Below are positions 42,391 to 50,898 of a stretch of 64,000 nucleotides of DNA, one piece after another. The number at the start of each line of letters is the position of its first letter. Positions within the stretch are counted from its first letter, which is position 1. Source of the DNA: Actinopolymorpha cephalotaxi (GTDB lineage Bacteria; Actinomycetota; Actinomycetes; Propionibacteriales; Actinopolymorphaceae); contig NZ_JACBZA010000001.1 in the NCBI RefSeq assembly GCF_013408535.1, positions 3,494,850 through 3,558,849 on the forward strand. Reading direction: 5' to 3'. The position numbers and the translations under genes are program-made. Under the pieces are notes generated by a model. It saw nothing but the letters and a program-made list of their open reading frames with translations, did no database searches and was not told the origin of the DNA.

Positions 42391-42804
42391 TCAGGACAGC
42401 AGCGGATCGGCGGGATCGGTCAGGTGGAGCACTCGGCCAGCACCGCTCGCGGGGGCGGCCACCCGCATGTCGACACCCAGCCGGCCCGCACACCGTTGGG
42501 CCGCGGCCAGGCACTCGACGCCGAACTGGCCGACGAAGCGGGCGTTGTTGAGTCTCAGCAGCAGCACCGGCGGCTGCGCCAGCAGCAGCCACTGCAACTG
42601 GCGCTTGAACTGCCGGGCGTTGCCGACGGTGACGTCGCCGGTGACGCTCACCACGGTGTGGCCGTGGCTGTCCGCGTCCCAGGTGACGTCCAGTGCCGAC
42701 GTACTCACCGGCTGGGGACCCGCCACCAGTGGGCCGGACGTGGGACGACGGGAGGAACGGCCGACGGAATCGGCGCGGGGAAGGGGGATGAGATGACCGG
42801 TCAC
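42391..42804 (-). CDS. STAS-domain protein (anti-sigma antagonist-like)
   Basis: The protein has 137 residues. The C-terminal about 95 residues form a STAS fold: HTVVSVTGDVTVGNARQFKR, then QPPVLLLRLNNARFVGQFGV and GRLGVDMRVAAPAS. The usual phosphorylatable serine of SpoIIAA-type antagonists (DxSG) is replaced by NARFVGQFG, so control by phosphorylation is doubtful. GTG 42804 follows GTGAGG; a longer frame reaches 42837. It lies between whiB and a divergent GAF-ANTAR gene. Confidence 0.75.
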   Translation of the reverse strand: MTGHLIPLPRADSVGRSSRRPTSGPLVAGPQPVSTSALDVTWDADSHGHTVVSVTGDVTVGNARQFKRQLQWLLLAQPPVLLLRLNNARFVGQFGVECLAAAQRCAGRLGVDMRVAAPASGAGRVLHLTDPADPLLS

Positions 42805-43063
42805 AGCTAGCCTCACCTGAATCGAGATTGCGGCCAAGGTGCGGCTAGCTGTCCAACCATCGTCGGCCTACCCGGGTGGGCCGGCCCCAACCGTAGGACG
42901 AAACAAAAAAGATCATCGAAGTTCGTCCGGCCGCCGAGCGTGACGAGAGGTGGCAGGAAGAGGACCCACCTCTGTCCCCGCAGGAGGGCACACCCGATAA
43001 TCCCGTGGTCGACACCTTTGCGTGCGCCTGACGAGGCGGGCGCACCCGGACCCGAAGGCGGCG

Positions 43064-43768
43064 ATGAGATTGATCCAGTCCTCCGACGGCGAGCGCCTGG
43101 CCCGGACCTTCGCAGAGCTTGCCCAGAACCTCTGGGCGGAAGACTCCGAGGAGTCGACTCTCGCTCTCGTCGTCAAGGCCGCCGTCGACTCCGTTCCCGG
43201 GGCGACGGCCGCCGGCATCACGATGCGGCACGCACGCGGCCGGATCGACACCCCGGTCGCGACCGCCGACTACATCTACGCGGTGGACGAGGCGCAGTAC
43301 CGCCTGGACGAGGGCCCCTGTGTCGCGTCCGTGCGCGGAGGAGAGGTCCAGCTGGCCAACGACCTCGCCACCGACGAGCGGTGGCCGAGGTTCGGCCCCG
43401 AGGCCCTGCGTCTCGGCGTCAGCGCCATGTTGTCCTTCCGGCTGTTCGCCCGCGACGACACCTTCGGCGCACTCAACCTGTACGCCGACCGGGCCAACGC
43501 GTTCACCGACCGTTCGGAAGTGATCGGCCGGATCTTCGCGTCCCACGCGGGCGTCGCCATCGCCGCGACCCGCCAGGCCGACCACCTCCGCGAGGCGCTG
43601 GAGACCCGGGCGACGATCGGGGAGGCGCTGGGCATCCTGATGGAGCGGCACCACGTCACCAGCGACGCGGCCTTCACCCTGCTCCGGCAGGCGTCCCAGC
43701 AGCGCAACGTCAAGTTGCGCGACGTCGCACGTGAGGTCATCTACACCGGCGAGACACCGTCCGAGTGA
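43064..43768 (+). CDS. GAF-ANTAR regulator
   Basis: The protein has 234 residues. The GAF domain (about 15-160) contains VDEAQYRLDEGPCVASVRGG and LNLYADRANAFTDRSEVIG, and the ANTAR domain (about 175-232) ATIGEALGILMERHHVTSDA and LLRQASQQRNVKLRDVARE. This is the same layout as the gene at 26785 (DEGPC versus GSGPC), so they are paralogues. ATG 43064 has GAAGG upstream; GTG 43022 is a weaker alternative. The intergenic stretch before it (42805-43063) includes an A-rich patch around 42902. It probably controls transcription antitermination. Confidence 0.88.
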   Translation: MRLIQSSDGERLARTFAELAQNLWAEDSEESTLALVVKAAVDSVPGATAAGITMRHARGRIDTPVATADYIYAVDEAQYRLDEGPCVASVRGGEVQLANDLATDERWPRFGPEALRLGVSAMLSFRLFARDDTFGALNLYADRANAFTDRSEVIGRIFASHAGVAIAATRQADHLREALETRATIGEALGILMERHHVTSDAAFTLLRQASQQRNVKLRDVAREVIYTGETPSE

Positions 43769-43820
43769 TTCATGGTGGCCGAGGTCGACCGCTGCCTCAG
43801 CCGCTGCCTCGGCCGCGGCC

Positions 43821-44909
43821 TCAGCCGCTGCGGGAGCCTGTCCTTGCCGGTGTGCCGGCGTCGTGGCCGAGGTCGAGGCTGCCGGTGCCGTCCTCGTTGC
43901 GGATCCAGATGGTGCGCTGGGGGAACGGGATGTCGATGCCGGCGGCGTCCAGCGCCTTCTTGATCCGCTCGCGGAACTCGCGCGAGACGGCCCACTGCTG
44001 CAGCGGGACCGTCTTGACCGCCACGCGTACGTCGACGCCGTCGGCCCCGACGGACTGCACGCCCCACACCGAGGGGTCCTCCAGCAGGATCCGGTGGTAC
44101 GCGGGCTCCGCACGCATCCTTCTGCCGGTCTCCTCCAGGATCCGGCGTACCTCGTCGATGTCGGCGTCCCGGGCGACCGAGACGTCGAGCACCGCGCGGG
44201 CCCAGCCCTGGCTGTCGTTCTTCACCCGCAGGATCTCGCCGTTGCGTACGTGCCACAGCCCACCGTGCAGGTCGCGGACCCGGGTCAGCCGCAGCCCGAC
44301 CTCCTCGACGTCACCGACCGCCTCGCCGAGGTCGACCACGTCACCGACGCCGTACTGGTCCTCGACCATGATCAGCATGCCGGACAGGTAGTCGGCCACC
44401 AGGCTCTGCGCGCCGAACCCGATGGCCAGCCCGACGACACCGGCACTGGCGAGCAGCGGGCCGAGCGCGATGCCGAGCTGGTCGAGGACCATCGCCATCG
44501 CGGTCACCACGATCACGATGGCGGCGATGTTGGCGAGTACGGACCCGATGGTCTGGGCCCGTTGGCGGCGGCGTTCGGAGGCCCGGGAGCGGTCCCGCCA
44601 CAACACTCCGGAGCCGCGCGAGCGCCCTCCCTCGTCCTCCGGTGCCGACTCCTCCTCCGGCGACTCGATGAACCGCTCGACCACCCTGGTGATGGCACGT
44701 TTGGCGACGGTGCGCAACAGCGCCGCCACCACGATGATGAGCAGGATCCGCAGCGGGACACCCACCAGCGCGGCCATGTTGTCGTGCAGCCAGTCCTGCA
44801 CGAGGCCGGCCTGGCCGGTCAGGTTGGTCAGGCTTGTCAGAACGTACGGTGCCGTTGCAATGTCCATGGTCAGGTGAAAACCTCGGGGTCGACTCGTTGC
44901 GTTCGGCAT
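43821..44909 (-). CDS. MscS-family mechanosensitive channel
   Basis: The protein has up to 362 residues. Helices lie near residues 45-65 and 115-180, with the pore helix GPLLASAGVVGLAIGFGAQS, then LVADYLSGMLIMVEDQYGVG, DVVDLGEAVGDVEEVGLRLT and WHVRNGEILRV as the beta-domain of MscS proteins. It opens on membrane tension to release solutes. A Ser/Arg/Glu-rich insert (about 80-115) precedes the last helices. The start is ATG 44909 (AAGGTGG very close) or ATG 44867 (GAGG 13 nt upstream). It is convergent with the GAF-ANTAR gene. Confidence 0.88.
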   Translation of the reverse strand: MPNATSRPRGFHLTMDIATAPYVLTSLTNLTGQAGLVQDWLHDNMAALVGVPLRILLIIVVAALLRTVAKRAITRVVERFIESPEEESAPEDEGGRSRGSGVLWRDRSRASERRRQRAQTIGSVLANIAAIVIVVTAMAMVLDQLGIALGPLLASAGVVGLAIGFGAQSLVADYLSGMLIMVEDQYGVGDVVDLGEAVGDVEEVGLRLTRVRDLHGGLWHVRNGEILRVKNDSQGWARAVLDVSVARDADIDEVRRILEETGRRMRAEPAYHRILLEDPSVWGVQSVGADGVDVRVAVKTVPLQQWAVSREFRERIKKALDAAGIDIPFPQRTIWIRNEDGTGSLDLGHDAGTPARTGSRSG

Positions 44910-44972
44910 CCCACCTTAGGAGATCACCATCAGCCGTCGAGCCCGGTGGGCATGTGGACCGGTCCGAACCGG

Positions 44973-47900
44973 CTACCCGCCCGTTCGGTAGACCGCGATT
45001 TCGGTCATCGTCGGCGTGTAGACCTCGGTGGAGATCCGGCCCGTGAGCGCCACCCGGAGCCGGGAGGTGGTGACGCTGCCGAAGCCGCTCACGGTGCGGT
45101 CGTGGCCGATGCCGTCGTCACGACTCGCGAACGTCACCCAGGTGCCGGCGCCGGCGTCCCACCGCTGCAGTTCGTACGTCCGCACCCGCGGGTTGGTGCC
45201 CGCGTCGGTGTACTCGTCCAGGTAGACCTCGTCGAAGGTGGTGTCCGCACCGAGGTCGATGTCGAGGGTGATCGGGTACGCCGCGTCGTCGGCGGCGGCC
45301 CAGCGGGTCGTGTCGTCGCCGTCGGTGAGGTTCGCGGCGACCAGCGTCCCGTTCCCGCCGGGATGGGTGGAGCTCGCCTCGACCGGCCTGCCCAGCGCCA
45401 GGTTGGTCCGGCCGTCGCCGGGCTCGTCCTCGATCGGGTCGTGGTCGACCGGGTTGTCGACCCTCTCCCCCACCCGGCTCTCGGCGATGCCGATGTCCGG
45501 TGCGTCGCCGTAGTAGACGTGGGTGCCGAGGAAGTCCTGCGTACCCAGGTGGGGGTTGTAGCGGCCGGCGTCGACCAGTGGCGAGCCCGACCGCAGCCGG
45601 AAGTGCGCCGCCGCCTGGCGGATCCGCTCCACGCCCGCACCGGTGACGTAGTCGTCCGGGCGGCCGACGAACATCGGGTCGGCCCGCAGCCCGCTCGGGT
45701 CGGCCGGCTCCTGGGCCGAATGGGTGCCGCTCGCCTCGTAGTAGTCGTTGTGGGAGAACACCGCGTGCCGCAGGGCGCCGGTGCGGCGGTACCACGGCGT
45801 CTGTGTGGACTTCGAGGAGTTGTAGAAGACGTTGTTCAGGAAGTAGACCGTGCTCAGGAACGTCTCGTCGTGGAAGTAGTCGAGGTCGGCGCCGTCGTAG
45901 ACGAAGGTGTTGTTGGCGAAGTAGGTCGGCGAGTAGTTCGTCGACAGCATGTTCTTCACCAGCACGCCGTTGTCGTTCACGCTCAGGTTGTACCGCGCGA
46001 CCGAGTTCGAGCTGTTGCCCATGTACGACATCCAGCCCGCGGGGTTGTCGTGTGAGTAGTTGAACTGGTAGGTGACGTTGAAGTTCGTGTACTCGAGGTC
46101 CCACGGTGTGCCGTCGAACTCGTTGTGGGGGCCGCCGTAGACCTCGTTGTACTGCATGACCGAATCCGCGCCGGCCCACAGGTAGAGCGCCACCGACACC
46201 GAGCCGTAGCGCTCCAGGAAACCGTTCACCTCGTTGTACTCGACCGTCATGTTCTTGGTGTTGGCGAGCTGGATCGCGCCCTGGCCGATGCTCTCGGCGT
46301 AGTTGTGGCCGATGTAGACGTCTCGGCTGTAGAGGTCACGGGTGCGCACCCAGAGCTGTTCCCAGCCCTCGTGGAACTTCCCGTTCTCGTCGTACTGCCC
46401 CGCGTCGGCTCCGTCGGCGGCGAACCAGTTGAACGCGAACTGGATGGCGTGCAGCTCGACGTTCTCGAACGTGTTGTTCTCGATCCGGACGTCCTTGAAG
46501 TGGTAGCCGCCGGGAGCGTAGTCCTTGTAGCTGCGGGCGCCGAACACCTGGAAGTTGACGGCGCCGTAGTGGATGCGCTGCCAGTAGCTCGGCCCGTCGA
46601 GGTTGTGGACGTACACGTCGGAGATCCGGAAGTGGTCCATGATGCTGTCCGCGCCGGCCGGAAGCAGGTCGGCGTTGATCGACACCATGATGCCGTCGCG
46701 GACGTAGGCGCCTTCGGTGATGTCGGTGGCGAAGTCGTCGTCGTTGGAGAGCTCGACGTTGTTGATCTCGTAGTACTGCTGGTTGCGCAGCACGATGGCG
46801 CCGGTCAGGCCGACCGTCTGGGGGTTCTTCGTACCATCGGCCCGCAGCGGGCTGGGAACGTTCCCGTTCGTGGCGATGTAGGGCCTGCCGGCCTCCGGAT
46901 CGCCGTACGCCGAGATGGTGATCGGCTTACCTGTGCTGCCGGATCCCTTGGGCCACAGCTGTTCGTCGTTCCACTGCTCGCCCGCCCTGAGCAGGATGCG
47001 GTCACCGGGCCGGAAGGTTTTCGCGTTCGCCGTGGCCAGACTGCGCCACGCCGTCGTCGGCGAGGTTCCGGTGGCGGTGTCCGAACCATGCGTGGCATCG
47101 AGGAAGTAGTCAGTCCCGCCAGTTCTGTTCGGTGAGTTGCCGGGCCAGTTCCTCTGGCCGCCGGAGGTGTCCGCCCGGTCCGCGGCGGCTGTCAAGGCCG
47201 GCTTGTCGACGGCGGCGATCGCGGTGTTGTCGGCCTCGACCTTCGTGTTCTTCTCCTGTTGCCGGAGGAGCGCCGCGAACTTCCGGTCCACCAGGGACTG
47301 CCGGATGCGCGGGGAGTACGCCTTCAGCGCGGCCTTCTCGTCGACGGTCCGGCTGCGGAGCTCGTAGAACGTGAGCTGGTTCGCACCGGTGACCGGCGCG
47401 GAGATCCGGCCCGGCGCGAGCCGTCCCAGCACCCCGGCGAGTTCCTGGTCGTGCGCGCTCGGCCCGGCCGAACGCCCGTGGAACGTGCCGGTGGTGAGCT
47501 CGGCGCCGCGCAGCTTCCCGGCGGAGTCGGCGAGGTGGCCGGAGGTGGTCACCTCGCGCTTCAGGCGGGCCGTGGCCTCCGCCGACGCGCCCTTCGGCAC
47601 CGCGACCACCAGCCGGGTGTAGCGGTAGGTGGTCGCGTTGGCGCTCCAGGCCCTGCGGTCGGCATCGTAGGCATGCCGTACGTCGGCGTCACTCACCCCG
47701 AGCGGGCCGCCGGGCTTCGCGGCCAGACGCTTCTTCAGCGCGGTCCTGACCTCGGTGAGCCGGTGCGAGTAGTACTCCTCCGCTGTGAACCTCCGCGGGC
47801 CGTGGACGGGCCGGCCCGTCGCGGCGGCTTCGGCCCGCCGGTGGTTCTCGGCCGCGAGCTCGGCCTGGAAAGCCTGGTAGCCGACCGGTACGTCGAGTCC

Positions 47901-48254
47901 GTACCTGTCCGCGAGGAGAATGGTCGCCCTCTCGCGCCGGATCTCTTCCAGCGCACGGGAAGTGAGCCGCTCGAGGGCAGATCGGTCTCCCACCCGCGCA
48001 TCCCAGTCGACCGTGCCCTTCAGGTGGTACTTGTGGTGCAGCTCGTTCTGCACTGCCGGAGCGAGCCGGCGCATGTGGAAGAGCAGTTCGTCACGGCTCA
48101 CCGGGTGCCCGTCGACGGACGCCACCTTCTCGGCTCGGTCCGTCCGGTCGGCAGCCGCGACGCTCGCGGTCGACGCCGCGACGACGAGCGCGCACACGCC
48201 TGCCAGGACCGCCCTCGCAAGCCGGCACACTCGGCCATGCTCTTCACCAGACAC
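44973..48254 (-). CDS. secreted SurA/parvulin-like + parallel beta-helix + F5/8C fusion protein
   Basis: One continuous frame encodes 1093 residues. A signal peptide (AVLAGVCALVVAASTASVAAA) leads to a SurA N-domain-like and PPIC-like helical part (about 40-345: KVASVDGHPVSRDELLFHMR, VSDADVRHAYDADRRAW). Residues about 375-930 form a right-handed parallel beta-helix (DYFLDATHGSDTATGTSPTT, KDVRIENNTFENVELHAI). The last about 150 residues are a discoidin/F5-8C carbohydrate-binding domain. The beta-helix suggests a polysaccharide lyase or glycan-binding surface protein; no catalytic site could be placed. It is the last gene of a type VII-like cassette (38-bp gap). Confidence 0.85.
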   Translation of the reverse strand: MSGEEHGRVCRLARAVLAGVCALVVAASTASVAAADRTDRAEKVASVDGHPVSRDELLFHMRRLAPAVQNELHHKYHLKGTVDWDARVGDRSALERLTSRALEEIRRERATILLADRYGLDVPVGYQAFQAELAAENHRRAEAAATGRPVHGPRRFTAEEYYSHRLTEVRTALKKRLAAKPGGPLGVSDADVRHAYDADRRAWSANATTYRYTRLVVAVPKGASAEATARLKREVTTSGHLADSAGKLRGAELTTGTFHGRSAGPSAHDQELAGVLGRLAPGRISAPVTGANQLTFYELRSRTVDEKAALKAYSPRIRQSLVDRKFAALLRQQEKNTKVEADNTAIAAVDKPALTAAADRADTSGGQRNWPGNSPNRTGGTDYFLDATHGSDTATGTSPTTAWRSLATANAKTFRPGDRILLRAGEQWNDEQLWPKGSGSTGKPITISAYGDPEAGRPYIATNGNVPSPLRADGTKNPQTVGLTGAIVLRNQQYYEINNVELSNDDDFATDITEGAYVRDGIMVSINADLLPAGADSIMDHFRISDVYVHNLDGPSYWQRIHYGAVNFQVFGARSYKDYAPGGYHFKDVRIENNTFENVELHAIQFAFNWFAADGADAGQYDENGKFHEGWEQLWVRTRDLYSRDVYIGHNYAESIGQGAIQLANTKNMTVEYNEVNGFLERYGSVSVALYLWAGADSVMQYNEVYGGPHNEFDGTPWDLEYTNFNVTYQFNYSHDNPAGWMSYMGNSSNSVARYNLSVNDNGVLVKNMLSTNYSPTYFANNTFVYDGADLDYFHDETFLSTVYFLNNVFYNSSKSTQTPWYRRTGALRHAVFSHNDYYEASGTHSAQEPADPSGLRADPMFVGRPDDYVTGAGVERIRQAAAHFRLRSGSPLVDAGRYNPHLGTQDFLGTHVYYGDAPDIGIAESRVGERVDNPVDHDPIEDEPGDGRTNLALGRPVEASSTHPGGNGTLVAANLTDGDDTTRWAAADDAAYPITLDIDLGADTTFDEVYLDEYTDAGTNPRVRTYELQRWDAGAGTWVTFASRDDGIGHDRTVSGFGSVTTSRLRVALTGRISTEVYTPTMTEIAVYRTGG

Positions 48255-48292
48255 GTCAGTGCCCCTTCGTCGGAAGCGTTCGCCTGTGTCGC

Positions 48293-48649
48293 TCAGGGCC
48301 GGGAGAAGCGTTCCATGACGTCCCGGAACATCGAGTCGAAGGAGCTGCCGCCGGTCACCGTCTCGGCCCGTCCCTGCAAGGACGTCGTGACGGTGAACTG
48401 TCGCGCCTGACGGTCGGCGTCCTGCACCGCCTGCACGACGGCGGCCGCCAGATCCTCCCGGTCGAGCCGTCGTTTGGCGAGCAGGTGGATGTCGAGCTCG
48501 AGTTGGCCGTTCGTCACCACCGCCTTCACCAGGCCGTCGGCGGCCGTCCCCTCGAAGGACCTGGAGCGGTGCTCCTCGAGTTGCTCGGTCGCCTCGGTGA
48601 TCGACCGGCCGAGCTCGTTCATGACCGCTTCGAGGTTCAGCTCGTCCAT
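48293..48649 (-). CDS. YbaB/EbfC-family protein
   Basis: The protein has 118 residues. MDELNLEAVMNELGRSITEA is a helix, DGLVKAVVTNGQLELDIHLL the central beta hairpin, and a C-terminal helical pair follows. This matches the YbaB/EbfC fold, which binds DNA as a dimer but in actinobacteria is often found beside ESX-type secretion genes. AAGGAG lies 5 nt before ATG 48649; the frame also opens at 48676. It overlaps the upstream YbaB-like gene by 13 bp. Confidence 0.72.
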   Translation of the reverse strand: MDELNLEAVMNELGRSITEATEQLEEHRSRSFEGTAADGLVKAVVTNGQLELDIHLLAKRRLDREDLAAAVVQAVQDADRQARQFTVTTSLQGRAETVTGGSSFDSMFRDVMERFSRP

Positions 48650-49068
48650 CCGGACTCCTTCGTCGCCTGTCGCCATGCCTCGCGAGGGTCGGCCGGGTCC
48701 GGCGCTTCCTCCAGGTCGAAGCCCGCCGTCTCCTTCAACGCCGACATCATGCCCGCGGCCATGCCCAGGCGGGCGTTCTGGATCGCCTCCCTGCAGGCGG
48801 CGGCGAGCTCGGTGGCGTCGAGGTCCCTCATCGCCTGCGGAGTGATCTCGACGCCGACGAGCTCACCGCTTCCGGAAACACCGGCCGAGACGGTCCCCGA
48901 CTCGTCGGTCGCCTCGAACGTCTGCTCCTGAGCCCGGCCGACCGCTGCGAGGACCTGGTCGACCCGGGCCTGAACCGCTTCCAGGTCGCGGCGAAGATCT
49001 CCGGTCATCGCGATCCCCAGCTGCGCCGCGGCGGACGCGTGCGCCTCATGCTCGGACACGTCTGGCAT
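48637..49068 (-). CDS. YbaB/EbfC-like protein
   Basis: The protein has 143 residues. LRRDLEAVQARVDQVLAAVG begins an N-terminal helix, then TFEATDESGTVSAGVSGSGE and LVGVEITPQAMRDLDATELA, the strand-turn-strand typical of the family. It is a divergent relative of the next gene, and the two may form a heterodimer. GAAGGG abuts the ATG at 49068; ATG 49008 (MTGDLRRD) is another candidate. It lies 57 bp after the WXG100-like gene and precedes the second YbaB-like gene with overlap. Confidence 0.68.
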   Translation of the reverse strand: MPDVSEHEAHASAAAQLGIAMTGDLRRDLEAVQARVDQVLAAVGRAQEQTFEATDESGTVSAGVSGSGELVGVEITPQAMRDLDATELAAACREAIQNARLGMAAGMMSALKETAGFDLEEAPDPADPREAWRQATKESGWTS

Positions 49069-49125
49069 CCCTTCGCCGGCGGGCGATGTCACCCTCGTGG
49101 TCGGCTGGATTCGCACACGTGGACA

Positions 49126-49890
49126 TCACGGCTTGTTCCAACCCGAGGGGTCCTTTATGACGGAGTCGAGCTCGCGGCGCTTGGCTTCCAGCGAGCCGGT
49201 GTCCAGCTTCTTCTTCTCCGTCCCGAGAGCGGCGACGAGCTCCTGGTAGGCGTTGGTGAGCGTGCCCTTCTGCGCGGCGAGCTGGGACATCGTGGACAGC
49301 ATGTCCTTGACCATGTCCACGAGGTAACCCGCCCAGATGCCGATGACGGCCCACCGAAGGCCGACGGCGATGGCCATTCCCGCGTACGGGATGGCCTCGG
49401 CGGCCTTCGCGGCGATACAGCCGATGATCGCCGCGGCAGTGGCGGCGAAGTAGGAGATGACCGCGGGGCCCAGTGCCTGGCTCACGGCGGAGGTGACCTG
49501 GCCGGCGGTGTCGGCGAAGTTCTTCATTGCGTCGACGGTCGTCAGGATCTTCGACTTGAAGTAGTTGACGAACGCGTCCGCGGCGGGGCCTTCCCACATG
49601 ACGTCCACGCCGCCGAGACTCTTGTTGAACTTCTCGTTGACCAGGTCGTCGAGGTCACCCTTGAGATCGATGAAGTAGGTCTCCAGGGCGTTCCACTTCT
49701 CGGTCGCCTCGTCGAACGGGAACGGCAGCTTGAGGTTCAGGGCGAACACACCCGAAGCCAGGATGATGACGAGCGGGCCCGCACCGGACTGTTCCGACAC
49801 CATCGCCAGAGCGGTGCCGGATCCGACGACGGCAACTGCGAGCCCGAGGTTCGAAAGAACGTCTCCGGTGCCGTATGTGCCTTCGGACAT
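49126..49890 (-). CDS. WXG100-like membrane-associated type VII secretion protein
   Basis: The protein has 254 residues. Two N-terminal hydrophobic stretches (LGLAVAVVGSGTALAMV and GPLVIILASGVFALNL) are followed by a helical region with VMWEGPAADAFVNYFK, a WxG turn as in WXG100/LXG substrates. A later hydrophobic block (AATAAAIIGCIAAKAAEAIP and WAVIGIWAGYLVDMV) and a charged coiled tail complete it. Its role as a substrate or scaffold of an ESX-like system is inferred from the WEG motif and neighbours; no EccC-type ATPase is in the window. Confidence 0.7.
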   Translation of the reverse strand: MSEGTYGTGDVLSNLGLAVAVVGSGTALAMVSEQSGAGPLVIILASGVFALNLKLPFPFDEATEKWNALETYFIDLKGDLDDLVNEKFNKSLGGVDVMWEGPAADAFVNYFKSKILTTVDAMKNFADTAGQVTSAVSQALGPAVISYFAATAAAIIGCIAAKAAEAIPYAGMAIAVGLRWAVIGIWAGYLVDMVKDMLSTMSQLAAQKGTLTNAYQELVAALGTEKKKLDTGSLEAKRRELDSVIKDPSGWNKP

Positions 49891-49905
49891 TGAACACTTC
49901 CCCCG

Positions 49906-50217
49906 TCAGTGTCTCAACTTGGTGTCAGCGGTGTCGAAGTCCTTCCCGTGCTGCTCTTCCATCCGCTGGTAGTAGTCGGCGACGGACTTGACGGTGCCCC
50001 CGAGAGCCTTGAGCACCTCACCCAGCGCCTTCGCCGCGTCCTCGGCGGACTGCCTGGTCTGCTCGTAGCTGTCGCCGAGACCGGAGAAGAGCGGAAACGC
50101 GATATCTTCGATCTTCAACGCTTTGATCCTGGGGTTGACCTCGTGATCGAAGTCGGTGTCCCCGAGAGCCTTGGCCAGCTCCTGCAACTTCTTCGTGTTG
50201 TTCGATACGTCGGCCAC
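49906..50217 (-). CDS. EspC-like (type VII secretion target) small protein
   Basis: The protein has 103 residues, all helical: MADVSNNTKKLQELAKALGD, then YEQTRQSAEDAAKALGEVLK and ADYYQRMEEQHGKDFDTADT. Length and layout resemble the ESX-1 EspC/WXG-like substrates. The second GTG at 50217 was chosen because GGGAGG lies 5 nt upstream; GTG 50223 is too close. It is first in a five-gene cassette, 15 bp before the WXG100-like gene. Confidence 0.68.
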   Translation of the reverse strand: MADVSNNTKKLQELAKALGDTDFDHEVNPRIKALKIEDIAFPLFSGLGDSYEQTRQSAEDAAKALGEVLKALGGTVKSVADYYQRMEEQHGKDFDTADTKLRH

Positions 50218-50348
50218 GTGCACCTCCCGTGATGTCCTGCACTCGCCGAATCGGTGAGCAGCCTCTCACATTTTGGTCGCGTTTCGACAGACACAGCTGC
50301 CGGTCCGGTGGACAAGCTCGGCCCCTCACGTGCGATATAACGTGAGGC

Positions 50349-50873
50349 ATGCGCGAGGGGAACGTTCGGACTGCCTTCGGGCTCCGCCCGGGGATACGCT
50401 CACGGTCGGTCGTGACCGTCGCCGTCGGCTCGGTCGGCTTCTGCGCCGCTGTCATCCTGCGCGTGCTCGGCGGGCCGTTGGCGCCGGCCGTCATACTCGG
50501 CGTCTGCGGGCTCGCCGCGATGGCGGTCGGGATCCACGTCCACCGGATCTGGCGGGACCCGTACCACCTGAAGCTGTCGCCCGCCGGCATCGACCTGCAG
50601 TATCGCGGCCATCGAATTCACCTGCCCTGGAACGACATCGACCGCTGGGATGTCGGCAACACCTCCGCCACCTCACCGAGGTACGGCCGGGATGTCGTCA
50701 TGGCGTGGCCGGCACCTTCGGTGGCGGAGCCCATGGCCGAACCCCGTGGTGTTCTCTGGCGTCGTGACCTCTCCTGCTGGCAGGTGTGCGAGCCGGCACT
50801 CACCGACGGCTCCACCGCCGAGGTGGTCGCGGCGTTCGAGACGTTCGCACCGGACAAACGTCCGAGGCCCTGA
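50349..50873 (+). CDS. two-helix membrane protein with PH-like domain, unknown function
   Basis: The protein has 174 residues. Two hydrophobic helices (about 20-58, VVTVAVGSVGFCAAVILRVL) are followed by a beta-rich domain with DPYHLKLSPAGIDLQYRGHR and HLPWNDIDRWDV, which resembles bacterial PH (bPH/DUF304) modules that sit on membranes. No catalytic motif is visible. It is divergent from the EspC-like gene, 130 bp apart, and might belong functionally with that cassette. Confidence 0.65.
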   Translation: MREGNVRTAFGLRPGIRSRSVVTVAVGSVGFCAAVILRVLGGPLAPAVILGVCGLAAMAVGIHVHRIWRDPYHLKLSPAGIDLQYRGHRIHLPWNDIDRWDVGNTSATSPRYGRDVVMAWPAPSVAEPMAEPRGVLWRRDLSCWQVCEPALTDGSTAEVVAAFETFAPDKRPRP

Positions 50874-50898
50874 GGGTCACGTACGCCGGTGGGCCACG

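Noticed and set aside
43760-43850. Alanine/glutamate-rich repeat gene fragment
   Set aside because: The CTGCCTCGGCC-type low complexity after the GAF-ANTAR gene lacks a start, ribosome site or homologous pattern.
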